Shown: positions 15,897 through 24,431 of the stretch, piece by piece
How the letters are laid out: every line of letters starts with the position of its first letter
How positions within the stretch are numbered: position 1 is the first letter of the stretch
NCBI GenBank assembly: GCA_013043685.1
Contig: JABDNT010000070.1
Coordinates: forward strand, 1 to 43,066
Length of the DNA: 43,066 bases
Reading direction: 5' to 3'
From: Flavobacteriaceae bacterium
Lineage (GTDB): Bacteria > Bacteroidota > Bacteroidia > Flavobacteriales > Flavobacteriaceae
Notes under the pieces: generated by a model
Told to the model about the DNA's origin: nothing
Database searches by the model: none
Seen by the model: only the letters and a program-made list of their open reading frames with translations
Made by a program: the position numbers and the translations under genes

Positions 15897-16403
15897 TTAA
15901 TTGAGTTCCAGGAAGGAAGCGCCTTCAAAGAATGTCTTATCGATCTTTCTGCCGCCTACGGTTTCGGTGTCGAAATCCTGTGCGATCTTCCATTGGCCGG
16001 CAACTTTTTTCAGCACCACGTGAAACTGTCCATAAAACGTATCCCGCTTCTTTTCGTTCCTGAAAGCGATGACCCGGTAATATCCCGTCTCATATCCTGT
16101 ATTACGGAAATATTGCCTGTTCTCGAAGGCAAAATCAATGGATAATCCGGTGTCATTATTTGGGGTTTGCCAGTTATCAATGCTTTTGAAGTACAGATCG
16201 GCAGTTTTTATGCCACCATCATTTATGCGAAGTACATCTTTAGTATGAATTGCTTTGAAGGCTTCTGAATTTCTCGCCTCGTAGGCTGTTTTAAAGGCTT
16301 GCCATATCTGGGTATTGACCTCTTCGGTAGGATTCTCCTGTCCCAGGACGGAAAACTGGAAACAGAGGCAAATTATCGCCATACTAAGAATTCGTATGTT
16401 CAT
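15897..16403 (-). CDS. Exported NTF2-like (DUF4440-type) protein
   Basis: The 168-residue protein has a signal peptide ending near VLGQ (residue 21) and no lipobox. The domain shows the NTF2-like order: IWQAFKTAYEARNSEAFKAIHTKDVLRI, then strands ending VVLKKVAGQWKIAQDFDTE. It is probably periplasmic. Function unknown. The phage-tube-like gene lies 38 nt upstream on the same strand. Confidence 0.82.
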   Translation of the reverse strand: MNIRILSMAIICLCFQFSVLGQENPTEEVNTQIWQAFKTAYEARNSEAFKAIHTKDVLRINDGGIKTADLYFKSIDNWQTPNNDTGLSIDFAFENRQYFRNTGYETGYYRVIAFRNEKKRDTFYGQFHVVLKKVAGQWKIAQDFDTETVGGRKIDKTFFEGASFLELN

Positions 16404-16441
16404 TTTGGAGTCTTTATAGAATCGGAATTAGATCGAAGGTC

Positions 16442-16867
16442 CTATTTTTTTGTGAAAGTGTAGAACGAATACCCTAATTCAAGGTCTTCGATAACGGTTG
16501 CTGGTAATTTACCCGCCTCTTTTTTTGCGTGGTGATTCAGAGGAAATGCATTGTGCAGTGTCCATTCCACCAGCGGTTTCCCGGAGGAGTCCTTCAGATA
16601 CAACAGCACACTTCCTTTTTTGGGTAAATCACCTTCTTCCGAAGCAGGGGCACACCATTGCATTAATTTAGATCCTGAAACCGATTTTCCATTTTTTAAG
16701 ACAATACTTTTAGCCTTAGGCAGGGACGGTAAACGATATTTGAAAGGATGTTCTCCCGGCAGTAGAGCGTGCTTTAAAACTGGTTCAGTGGACACGCCGT
16801 CAACAGTTTCAAATGAGGTTTGTTCACCATTGGCAGAAAGTTCAAAATAGAAATCGGATGAATTCAT
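16442..16867 (-). CDS. Orphan phage tail tube-like protein (T4 gp19 type)
   Basis: The 141-residue protein lacks a signal peptide. It resembles the T4 gp19 / contractile-injection tube family in order: FYFELSANGEQTSFETVDGVSTE (tube N-terminus), PGEHPFKYRLPSLPKAKSIVLKNG, LMQWC, a strand SVLLYLKDSSGKPLVEWTLHNAFPL, and a final IEDLELGYSFYTF. Tube proteins polymerise into the inner tube of phage tails or extracellular injection systems, but no sheath, baseplate or spike gene is nearby. It may be a free-standing homologue or a remnant. I am fairly sure of the fold family, not of any function. Confidence 0.72.
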   Translation of the reverse strand: MNSSDFYFELSANGEQTSFETVDGVSTEPVLKHALLPGEHPFKYRLPSLPKAKSIVLKNGKSVSGSKLMQWCAPASEEGDLPKKGSVLLYLKDSSGKPLVEWTLHNAFPLNHHAKKEAGKLPATVIEDLELGYSFYTFTKK

Positions 16868-16967
16868 AATGTCGTATTAATCGGGTTAATGTAGCGTTAA
16901 ATAAAGATAGGTAAAAAAAGTTTACCACTTGTCGCTATCTCACTTCAATTAATATCCTATAAAATAA

Positions 16968-16993
16968 AAGGCGACTCCCTGAAGAGCCGCCTT
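16968..16993 (-). terminator. Rho-independent terminator of the DUF4394-like gene
   Basis: AAGGCGACTC pairs with GAGCCGCCTT (one mismatch) around the loop CCTGAA. On the minus strand the stem is followed by CTTTTATTTT. It lies 26 nt after the stop of the 17019-18185 gene. Confidence 0.8.
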
Positions 16994-17018
16994 AAAACTA
17001 ATAGTAATATGAAAAAAA

Positions 17019-18185
17019 TTACTGCTTGATTATCTTATACATGCCAGCCTGTCCGTTCACAACTGCAGAGCAGAGGTACTGCCCGCTGCTCAGGTAGGAA
17101 ATATCCAATTGAGAATTCGTGGCATCCACAGGCTGGTACATTACGCGGCGTCCGTACATATCGAAAATAGATACACTTTCAATTCGTTCTCCTGCTTCAA
17201 GGAATATGGAATCTCCGGCCGGGTTCGGATAGATATTGAAAAGCCGGTTGAGATTCTCACTCACCGAAAGGGTAGGGTCCGGATTCCCGATCCAGGAGAA
17301 TTGGGAGGTCGCGGCCACCAGTATGATCCCAATGAGGGTGGTAAGCCCGGTAGCGATGTTCACTATCCTCAATTCCGAATCGAAGACCGTATTATTGAAT
17401 GCGGCCAGAAGTATCACGCCGGCTATATAGCTCAACGCCATACCCTGGCCAAAATTGGCATCGAAACCTATGGTACCTACCAGGACGGCAAGACCGGTAA
17501 TGAGACTGAGGCTGAAAATACTATCACTATCAATGTCGAGCGCAAAGAATTGTCCGGATAGGGTTGCGGCCAGGGCAATACCCAGGACCATCCCTGTTAC
17601 ACCTACAACCACCGCTGCAATAGCAACCAGGTTTATTATAAGTAAGGTGGTTACAACCGCATTTGTAGAAAGGGCGTATAAGATTCCATCCAATGGATTG
17701 AATTCAAGGCCCGTAATACTTTCACCTGCCGGAACACCGCTTATAGCCCCCAGGAGGGTATATACACCGGTGAGTAGTACTAATTCGTACAAATTATTAT
17801 TGTTATCGACCACGTAGGCCTTACTTCCATTTCCGTTTACCGCACCGGCACCTTCGAAGTTAGGATCGACTATGGGAGAGTCGGCGATCGGTGTAAAGGC
17901 AGCGGGGTTCCCTTTGTCGAATTTACCATAGGTCTGACTTACATTCTCTATTCCGAAAATATCAGAACCACCAACGCGCATATCCACGACCGGAGTTTCC
18001 GAATCGCGGCCATAATGCGCTCTTAAAATGGCCATTTCTTCAGGTGAAAAGACAGCAGTAACGCATTCATGGGTGGTTTTGTTTTTTCGTTCAAGGAGTT
18101 CGGTTAAAGAAGCGGAAGACTGCGCGAGTGCTGGGAAAGAATATAGCAGGCAGCATAGCACAATAAATGAGTGTAAGGCTTTCAT
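17019..18185 (-). CDS. Type IX-secreted DUF4394-like protein, unusually hydrophobic
   Basis: The 388-residue protein has a signal peptide (residues 1-21, ending ALAQ), a central region of repeats resembling DUF4394 (YVVDNNNNLYELVLLTGVYTLLG, GLEFNPLDGILYALST, FFALDIDSDSIFSLSLITGL) and a C-terminal type A sorting domain (IYPNPAGDSIFLEAG ... YKIIKQ). The repeats normally carry D-P-x-T-G turns; here several are replaced by hydrophobic runs such as LLIINLVAIAAVVVG (about residues 181-195). The frame is intact. Function unknown; predicted to be secreted to the surface despite the greasy core. Confidence 0.82.
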   Translation of the reverse strand: MKALHSFIVLCCLLYSFPALAQSSASLTELLERKNKTTHECVTAVFSPEEMAILRAHYGRDSETPVVDMRVGGSDIFGIENVSQTYGKFDKGNPAAFTPIADSPIVDPNFEGAGAVNGNGSKAYVVDNNNNLYELVLLTGVYTLLGAISGVPAGESITGLEFNPLDGILYALSTNAVVTTLLIINLVAIAAVVVGVTGMVLGIALAATLSGQFFALDIDSDSIFSLSLITGLAVLVGTIGFDANFGQGMALSYIAGVILLAAFNNTVFDSELRIVNIATGLTTLIGIILVAATSQFSWIGNPDPTLSVSENLNRLFNIYPNPAGDSIFLEAGERIESVSIFDMYGRRVMYQPVDATNSQLDISYLSSGQYLCSAVVNGQAGMYKIIKQ

Positions 18186-18309
18186 AATTGATTTTAATTA
18201 GTTAGTTACCAGTAAGATACGAAAATAAATTTATTGATTTCCGTTGTAGGAATAAACTTTAAAACCATCGAAAGACCTCATGTAGTGGGACTATTCGTAA
18301 AGATGACAT

Positions 18310-19158
18310 CTAATGTGTATTATCTAAACATAAAGCAGAAGCACCTAATACCGGGAGGTTGGGGTGGGTAGACACGACGATGTTCAAATTATTTAGTTGT
18401 TTTGGATAGGCAAAATCAGCAATGGTATGCTTCATAGTCTTTTCGAAATACTGATAGGCTTTTGATATAGACCCGCCCAGGATTATTGCCTGTGGAGCGT
18501 ACATAAACAGTATGATCTTTATAGCTTCTCCTAAATGTATTCCGAATTCATCGAATGCTTCAATTGCGATGAGTTCTTTGTCCCGGGCTGCTTCGTGCAT
18601 CTCTTTAGCTGTTCGATCGTATTCCCGGGCGAAGAAAAAGCTGGCAGCATATTGCTCTACGATCCCATCTTTATATGGTAGCATACCTATCTCACCAGCA
18701 CCACACATGACGCCATCGTATAATTGATCATTTATAATAATACCCATACCAAGGCCGGTTCCTATGGACAGACCCACAAAATTCTCGTAGATCTGACCTT
18801 TACCGAACTTCTTTTCGGCCAATGCAAAACAGTTGGCATCGTTATTAAGCACAACCGGGATCTCATATTTGTCTTCCAAAATGTGCTGAAGCTGAATTTC
18901 CTTCCAGGCAGGTATATTCTGAATATCGTATATAATTCCATTTTTTGTGTCGACGATACCGGGAACTCCCACACCAATCCCTTTTACTTCTGGAGTGATG
19001 ACCTGGTCTATTGCCGATGTGAGCGTGGCTAATACTTCGGTGGCTTTTCCTTGACTAATGATGTCGCTGCCAACCTCGTCAATCACCATCCCACTTTTTA
19101 CGCGTCCGATGTTAAAACTGGTTCCTCCCAAATCGACCCCTAAGTATTCGCCATTCAT
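18310..19158 (-). CDS. ROK family sugar kinase without the usual zinc motif
   Basis: The 282-residue protein shows ROK features: phosphate loop LGVDLGGTSFNIG, GIGVGVPGIVD, catalytic Asp in NNDANCFALAE (about residue 103), and SIGTGLGMGI. The segment that in most ROK kinases carries AGEIGH and CxCGxxGC reads GAGEIGMLPYKDGIVEQYAA, lacking the zinc ligands. It probably phosphorylates a hexose such as glucose, mannose or fructose. Its start overlaps the stop of the FucP-like transporter gene by 4 nt (ATGA), so kinase and transporter are translationally coupled and likely share a substrate. Confidence 0.88.
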   Translation of the reverse strand: MNGEYLGVDLGGTSFNIGRVKSGMVIDEVGSDIISQGKATEVLATLTSAIDQVITPEVKGIGVGVPGIVDTKNGIIYDIQNIPAWKEIQLQHILEDKYEIPVVLNNDANCFALAEKKFGKGQIYENFVGLSIGTGLGMGIIINDQLYDGVMCGAGEIGMLPYKDGIVEQYAASFFFAREYDRTAKEMHEAARDKELIAIEAFDEFGIHLGEAIKIILFMYAPQAIILGGSISKAYQYFEKTMKHTIADFAYPKQLNNLNIVVSTHPNLPVLGASALCLDNTH

Positions 19159-20417
19159 GATGCTGTTTTCTTTTTAATTTGAATAGTACTGTTGTTCACC
19201 AGGGGTTTTGCCCAAAATCCGATCGACATTATGAATACTAAAGGTAGTACCAGGAAGATGATCCCTGTTTTTAAACTGAAGTTATCTCCTAGGAAACCAA
19301 CTATCAAAGGCATAACCGCCCCTCCTGCTATACCGGTACAAAGAATGCCCGATAAGGAGCCATGATGGTCCCTCACCGAATTGAGGCCTAACGAAAAAAT
19401 AATTGACCACATGACCGAGATAAAGAAGCCCAGCATTGGAAATGCAATGAGGGCAACCCCTGAGGATCCGAAGATGGCAACAAAAAGGCAGGCGATCGTA
19501 ATAATACTGGCACCAATGAGTATTTTCCGGCTATCTATAAATTTCAGCAATAATAAACCCAGGACACACCCTATGGTGAGCATGGCCCAGAAATAGGAAA
19601 CAGTATTCGCCCCGGTGGTTTGCGCATCCAGCCCGTGATATTGATTCAGGAATTCAGAGATCCAGTTCCCAATGCCCTGTTCGGTTCCCACATAGCAAAA
19701 TATTCCGAAGAAATACAGGAGCGTCCACTTGTTCTTCAAGAGCTGAAAATACGATCGTCTGTCACCCGATCTTTCCGTCTCCTTTTTAGTATACTCCGGG
19801 TAACTTGTGAATCTCACGATTATGAACAAAACGAATGCCAGAAGAGAAAATACTATGTAAAGCGATACCCACGGGAGTTCGTTCGGGACAAGGTTTCGCA
19901 ATGATCCGGCTAAACCTCCCTGTGAATCATTTTCGTTCACCAAGTAGATATACAGGTAAGGGCTTGCAAATGATGCGAGACCGAATACAAGCTGTGCTAA
20001 AACCGAATTAAAAGCGAAGTGTTCTTCGCCACCTGCAGCGCGTAGCATAGGATTAATGATCACTTGTAACACTGCCATGCTGCATCCGAGGAAGAATAAC
20101 GTAAAACTAAACAACAGGTAGCCAGGAAAGACAGCAAAGGCGATACACGCCATAATAATCACAGCAAATGATACCGATAGCAAGGTTTTATCGCTGTACT
20201 TTTCAGATAAGAAACCTGCCGGAATCGACATGACACCATAGGCAATGAAAAATGAGAATGGCAGGAGTCCGGCCAGGCTAAGACTGAGATCGAAGCTTTC
20301 CTTTACATCGACGATTATGGAATTAAGTATATTGGTAATAAAGGAGATGGCGAAGAAGATCACCATCACAAGCACAACAATATGGTAGTATCTTTTCGAG
20401 GAGGTTGTGTTGGCCAT
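19155..20417 (-). CDS. MFS sugar transporter, FucP-like
   Basis: This 420-residue membrane protein has about 12 transmembrane helices. Its first half resembles the FucP family of sugar:H+ symporters: FFAISFITNILNSIIVDVKESFDLS, FFIAYGVMSIPAGFLSEKYSDK, and FFLGCSMAVLQVIINPMLRAAGG. It should import a hexose for the co-translated ROK kinase. A large inverted repeat (20419-20463) abuts its start codon. The GH130 lipoprotein gene upstream on the same strand may supply the sugar. Confidence 0.9.
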   Translation of the reverse strand: MANTTSSKRYYHIVVLVMVIFFAISFITNILNSIIVDVKESFDLSLSLAGLLPFSFFIAYGVMSIPAGFLSEKYSDKTLLSVSFAVIIMACIAFAVFPGYLLFSFTLFFLGCSMAVLQVIINPMLRAAGGEEHFAFNSVLAQLVFGLASFASPYLYIYLVNENDSQGGLAGSLRNLVPNELPWVSLYIVFSLLAFVLFIIVRFTSYPEYTKKETERSGDRRSYFQLLKNKWTLLYFFGIFCYVGTEQGIGNWISEFLNQYHGLDAQTTGANTVSYFWAMLTIGCVLGLLLLKFIDSRKILIGASIITIACLFVAIFGSSGVALIAFPMLGFFISVMWSIIFSLGLNSVRDHHGSLSGILCTGIAGGAVMPLIVGFLGDNFSLKTGIIFLVLPLVFIMSIGFWAKPLVNNSTIQIKKKTAS

Positions 20418-20418
20418 T

Positions 20419-20463
20419 AGTACTTTTACTGAATTACCCCGAGGGGAGTTTTATAAAAGTACT
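20419..20463. promoter_or_regulatory. 45-bp inverted repeat abutting the transporter start codon
   Basis: Perfect 10-bp arms, AGTACTTTTA (20419-20428) and TAAAAGTACT (20454-20463), surround a central CCCCGAGGGG. The first arm ends one base before the ATG of the transporter gene (20415-20417). It could be an operator, a hairpin that hides the translation start, or an attenuator after the small gene at 20478. Confidence 0.6.
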
Positions 20464-20477
20464 AAAAGAAATTTGTT

Positions 20478-20663
20478 TCAGCTTTCAGGCTCATTCTCAT
20501 CGTCCTTTTTCTTCTGATTGGCACCTGCGAAAGCAGCTCCGAATGCAACGCCCACACCAGCACCTATGGCGATGCCGATGGCTACGTTATCCAATGCCAC
20601 TCCAATGGCTACTCCCATTCCAATGCCCATAAGCATTCCATAGACGTAATATTTCATTTCCAT
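20478..20663 (-). CDS. Small glycine-zipper membrane protein
   Basis: The 61-residue protein consists almost entirely of Gly/Ala/Val/Ile repeats with GxxxG spacing (GMLMGIGMGVAIGVALDNVA ... GVGVAFGAAF), then a charged tail (NQKKKDDENEPES). It would form one or two tightly packed membrane helices. ATGs at 20663 and 20657 are both possible. No function can be given; the low-complexity sequence makes homology weak evidence, but its position within a same-strand gene run supports a real gene. Confidence 0.65.
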   Translation of the reverse strand: MEMKYYVYGMLMGIGMGVAIGVALDNVAIGIAIGAGVGVAFGAAFAGANQKKKDDENEPES

Positions 20664-20726
20664 TACTGTAGTTTTTCGATTCGTTATATATAGAAGCGAC
20701 TATGAAAAGCCACGCTCTTACTCTCT

Positions 20727-21881
20727 TTACTCATTGATACCGGGATCGTACACCGCCACGGCGATTTTTGAATCTGCGGTTCCATAATACAAAAACCATT
20801 TTTCCTTGTAATAAACCAAACCTTCCACAAAACACACTTCATTTACTTCACCTACTTTTTCGTAATCTTTGTCGGGATGAATAAAGTAGCTCTCCTCACG
20901 ATCGATCATTTTGTACGGTTCCGAAGCATCGAAGAGCGCCTGGCCAGCAGCATATGTAAATTTAGGTAAGGCAGGGTCATTGAAATTTGAGGCATTACTC
21001 GCGTTGTAGATAAGTACAACACCTTCATCTTTAAGCAGGGCATAAGGCCCGGGTTCTACCAGCCGGCTGTCGAAATAACCCATTCTTGGATGTAGCACGG
21101 AGATCCTTTTTCCCGATTCTTCATTCAGGGCCACCTTCCAGTTGATGAGATCATCTGAAGTTGCCATAAAGAGGTTGGTGTCACCAAAATACATCCAGTA
21201 CTTGCCATTGATCCTCTTAGCAACCATATTACTCCCTTGCTGTTCGGCGATGATGGCACCAGCCTTGGACCATGTATCCCTAAAAACAGAGTCTTTCATC
21301 ACCAGCCCGTGTTTGGTCCATGACCTGAGGTCTGGTGAAGAGGCGATACTTAACCGGGCTGTTTTTCCATCGTAGGAGGTGTATGTCATGAAATAATCTC
21401 CCGATTCACTCTGAACGATCCTGGGATCTTCCACACCATCGAAATAACAGAAATAGCAATCCTCACTGTTTTCCTGTTTACTGCCGTCTTTTTTGTAGTT
21501 CCACTCGTATACCTTCATATCATCCTTATCAGGGTAAAAGACAGGTGCCGCAAGTTTTACGAAATTCAGGCCGTCGGTACTTACTGCCATTCCTATCCTT
21601 GATGTTCCTTGCACATCCTGGGCCCGATAAAGGAGAAAAACAGTGTCATTCAAAACCACAGCAGTAGGATTTAATACATTACGTTCTTCCCATTGCACAA
21701 GGGTATCGGTAATTGGATCTGTAAAACTGAGGTCAGCGGAAGGTTTCAGGATAGGGTTGAGACTGTCCATTTTCTTGAAGTACGGGAAGGCCCAACTGGG
21801 ATCTTCGGTCCTATCTTCAGAAATGTTTTCTGTACAGCTAAGCAACAGCATAAGCACTAAAACCGTGGATAATATCTTCAT
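20727..21881 (-). CDS. GH130-like lipoprotein (beta-propeller glycosidase)
   Basis: The 384-residue protein has a lipoprotein signal ending at Cys16 (LMLLLSCTEN). The five-bladed propeller pattern of GH130 mannoside phosphorylases/mannosidases is visible: NPTAVVLNDTVFLLYRAQD, GVEDPRIVQ with the likely catalytic Asp, LFMATSDDLINWK, SRLVEPGPYAL, and YYGTADSKIAVAVYD. As a lipoprotein it acts outside the cytoplasm, so hydrolysis is more likely than phosphorolysis. With the FucP-like transporter and ROK kinase downstream it suggests a small mannoside or related glycan pathway. Substrate inferred only. Confidence 0.83.
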   Translation of the reverse strand: MKILSTVLVLMLLLSCTENISEDRTEDPSWAFPYFKKMDSLNPILKPSADLSFTDPITDTLVQWEERNVLNPTAVVLNDTVFLLYRAQDVQGTSRIGMAVSTDGLNFVKLAAPVFYPDKDDMKVYEWNYKKDGSKQENSEDCYFCYFDGVEDPRIVQSESGDYFMTYTSYDGKTARLSIASSPDLRSWTKHGLVMKDSVFRDTWSKAGAIIAEQQGSNMVAKRINGKYWMYFGDTNLFMATSDDLINWKVALNEESGKRISVLHPRMGYFDSRLVEPGPYALLKDEGVVLIYNASNASNFNDPALPKFTYAAGQALFDASEPYKMIDREESYFIHPDKDYEKVGEVNEVCFVEGLVYYKEKWFLYYGTADSKIAVAVYDPGINE

Positions 21882-21925
21882 TTGGCAGGTATATTTGCTT
21901 AAAGGTACTGAAAAAGGAATGTATC

Positions 21926-22774
21926 CTATTTCATAGTCACGTTCATTACCTCAATGGCTTCATGCAGAATATCAGGATAATCCGTGATGATGCCGTCCAC
22001 CTCTAATTCAATCATTCGTATCATCTGCTGCTTATTATTTACCGTCCATGGAATCAGCTCCATGTTGTTTTCCTTGCAAAAGATTAGCAGGCCTTCGTTT
22101 ACAAGCGAATATTCCGGGCTATATACCTTTGGTGTAAATCCCAGAGAGCTGAGGTTTTCTTCGGGTGATCGATCGTTCCCAACCAAAAGGACCAGGCCTA
22201 TCTTCGGGTCGATCTCCCTGACCCTCTGTAAGGACTGCGGATCGAACGACTGTACCACTATGCGATTTTCTATGCCGGTATTCCAGATGGCTTCTACCAC
22301 GAGTTTAACAAATTCCCTAACGTGGGGGTGATAGACTTCATCCTGCCAGGGGACCCGCTTGATCTCTACATTATAAAAAGGCTTTTGATAGGCGTTTTGA
22401 TCAACGGCCTGTTCTGCTGCCCGGACGACGTCGGCAAAAAGTGGTTTTATAGCATGTAATTTCTCTTGTCGGGGAAAGCTGGGATGGGGTTTTAAGCCAA
22501 CGTCATATTGCATGATCTCATCGTAGTTCATCTCGTAAAGATTATAGAGACGCTCATTTTTAGAGGAAATTGATTTCCCGTCCGGATCGGTTGCTATTAA
22601 ATGGGAAAAGTACGGCTCATGTGATACTACAACTTTGTGGTCTTTGGAAATGAACAGGTCCATTTCCAGTGTGGTTACACCAATCTCCAGTGCTTTTAGA
22701 AATCCGGGGATCGTATTTTCCGGCATAAGTCCCCGACAACCGCGATGCCCCTGTAGATCGATTGTTTTTTGCAT
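21926..22774 (-). CDS. Glycerophosphodiester phosphodiesterase with frameshifted lipoprotein signal
   Basis: The intact frame (282 residues from ATG 22772-22774) contains the full GDPD TIM barrel: LQGHRGCRGLMPENTIPGF with the catalytic His, LEMDLFISKDHKVVVSHEP, YNVEIKR, and GIITDYPDIL at the end. It should release glycerol-3-phosphate from glycerophosphodiesters. Upstream, in the same frame, the DNA encodes FFVVWSCKDEKD, and a start ATG (22837-22839) with MYKFRLLLYIF lies one frame off. Adding one T to the T7 tract (complement of 22805-22811) would join them into a lipoprotein signal beginning 12 nt after the dienelactone hydrolase stop. As it stands, translation from 22774 would give a cytoplasmic enzyme. 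Confidence 0.85.
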   Translation of the reverse strand: MQKTIDLQGHRGCRGLMPENTIPGFLKALEIGVTTLEMDLFISKDHKVVVSHEPYFSHLIATDPDGKSISSKNERLYNLYEMNYDEIMQYDVGLKPHPSFPRQEKLHAIKPLFADVVRAAEQAVDQNAYQKPFYNVEIKRVPWQDEVYHPHVREFVKLVVEAIWNTGIENRIVVQSFDPQSLQRVREIDPKIGLVLLVGNDRSPEENLSSLGFTPKVYSPEYSLVNEGLLIFCKENNMELIPWTVNNKQQMIRMIELEVDGIITDYPDILHEAIEVMNVTMK

Positions 22775-22851
22775 ATCTTTTTCATCCTTGCAGCTCCATA
22801 CTACAAAAAAATATAAAGCAGCAACCTGAATTTGTACATTACAACGCCGAT

Positions 22852-23739
22852 TTATTTTAGCTTCTCTTTAAAAAAGGCAATGGTACGTTCCCATGAAAGT
22901 TTTGCCGCTTTTTCATCATAACGCGGTGTGGTATTATTGTGGAAACCATGGTTCACTTCAGGATATATGTGAGCTACATACTCCTTATTGTGTTTTTTAA
23001 GGGCAGCTTCATAGGATGGCCATCCTTCATTTACACGTTTATCCAGGCCCGCATATTGAAGTAATAACGGGGCATTGATCGCCGGAACATCTTCATCTAC
23101 GGGCTGCCTGCCATAGTAAGGAACCGCCGCACCAAGTTCAGGAAGATTAACGGCCATCATATTCGAGATCCACCCTCCAAAACAGAAACCTACTACACCA
23201 ACATGACCGTTACACTTTTCGTGCTGTTTCAAATATGCATAGGCGGCTATGAAGTCTTCCAGCATTTCATCCCGGTCACGCTGCCTTTGAAGCGCTCTTC
23301 CGTCATCATCATTTCCCGGATACCCGCCCAGCGGAGTGAGTGCGTCGGGAGCGAGGCTAATAAAGCCCTCAAGCGCTGCTCGTCTTCCCACATCTTCTAT
23401 ATAGGGGTTCAGGCCACGATTCTCATGAACTACTATGATCCCGGGCATTGTGCCTGTATTATCCGTGGGGTAACTCAGTAAGCCTTTAATTTCGCCACCT
23501 CCTTTTGCAGAATTATAGGTAATATAATCTGAAAACAACCGGGGATCATCCGGCTTTACCAATAATGTGTTCACATAATCGGGCAATACAAAACTGAGAA
23601 GGGATGGGATCGTAATTCCACCTACTGCAAAGAGAGAGAGTTTTTGGATAAACTCCCGTCGTTCTATCTTATTATGCGCATAATCATCGTAGAGATCGAA
23701 CACCTCTTGTTTGATATCTTCTTTCCGTAATTTCTTCAA
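22852..23739 (-). CDS. Dienelactone hydrolase family protein, probably exported
   Basis: The 295-residue protein has the dienelactone hydrolase fold: [11 protein letters not shown] (Glu of the triad region), GVVGFCFGG with nucleophile Cys, LDKRV (Asp) and NHGFHN (His). The N-terminus has a twin-arginine-like signal ([16 protein letters not shown]), suggesting folded export. No ATG is available; TTG 23737-23739, four nt after the OmpH stop, is the likely start. It sits between OmpH and the GDPD in an apparent operon. It should hydrolyse lactone or ester bonds; substrate unknown. Confidence 0.88.
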   Translation of the reverse strand: MKKLRKEDIKQEVFDLYDDYAHNKIERREFIQKLSLFAVGGITIPSLLSFVLPDYVNTLLVKPDDPRLFSDYITYNSAKGGGEIKGLLSYPTDNTGTMPGIIVVHENRGLNPYIEDVGRRAALEGFISLAPDALTPLGGYPGNDDDGRALQRQRDRDEMLEDFIAAYAYLKQHEKCNGHVGVVGFCFGGWISNMMAVNLPELGAAVPYYGRQPVDEDVPAINAPLLLQYAGLDKRVNEGWPSYEAALKKHNKEYVAHIYPEVNHGFHNNTTPRYDEKAAKLSWERTIAFFKEKLK

Positions 23740-23743
23740 AATC

Positions 23744-24256
23744 CTATTGTTTTACTTTATCGATAACCCGCTGTGTCAAATCTGTAGCTTCTTCAGCATA
23801 AAGAACTATACCCGCACTAGAATCCAGAACTACCTTAAAATTATTCTCCTTGGCAACCGTAGCGATCACCTTGTTCACCTTATCGTAAATGGGGGAGTAT
23901 AGTGCCTGTTCCTTTTCTTTAATCTTCTGTAAGGATTCACCTTCCAGTTTTCGTAACGACTGCTCCTCTGAACTCAGTGCGGTTTCGACTTCTTTTTGCT
24001 GAACAGGGGAATATTCCCCATTCTGTGCTTTACGCTGTGCTTCCGCAAGTTTCGACTGAAAGGCTGAAACCTTGGCTTCGTAATCGGCGTTCATATCCTT
24101 TTTAAACTTATCGATCTGTGCCATGGCGACTTTGGTCTCCGACATCGAATTCACCACTGCAATAGAGTTGACATACCCAACTTCCTGGCCCATAGCCGTG
24201 ATTGTACCAGTGAGCAGGATAAATGTACCGAAGAGTATTTTTATATATTGTTTCAT
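23744..24256 (-). CDS. OmpH/Skp family periplasmic chaperone
   Basis: The 170-residue protein has a signal peptide ending near AMGQ (residue 24), then a small beta head ([13 protein letters not shown]) and a long charged coiled-coil (residues ~45-125) returning to [22 protein letters not shown]. That is the jellyfish-like Skp layout that holds unfolded outer-membrane proteins. Skp genes usually lie next to bamA, which is not seen here, so it may be an additional paralogue. First gene of the run OmpH - dienelactone hydrolase - GDPD. Confidence 0.9.
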   Translation of the reverse strand: MKQYIKILFGTFILLTGTITAMGQEVGYVNSIAVVNSMSETKVAMAQIDKFKKDMNADYEAKVSAFQSKLAEAQRKAQNGEYSPVQQKEVETALSSEEQSLRKLEGESLQKIKEKEQALYSPIYDKVNKVIATVAKENNFKVVLDSSAGIVLYAEEATDLTQRVIDKVKQ

Positions 24257-24431
24257 AATATCTGATTAAATTATCGTCTCTCAAGATATTCAATAATTCG
24301 GTAATTCGTACCCGGCCCTGTTAATAATGATTGAATTACTGGATAGCAAATCTATTTTTTCGTAAATTTATTAGATAAATGCTTCATTTCCAGAGTGGGA
24401 TGATTTAATGGTCAAACCTAAATTCATCGCT

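Noticed and set aside
1768-16867. Possible prophage suggested by tail-collar and tail-tube-like genes
   Set aside because: The two genes are 14 kb apart, one has a secretion signal, and no capsid, terminase, portal, sheath or lysis gene lies between them.
18310-21881. A full polysaccharide utilisation locus
   Set aside because: The kinase, transporter and GH130 lipoprotein suggest sugar use, but no SusC/SusD-like pair is present.
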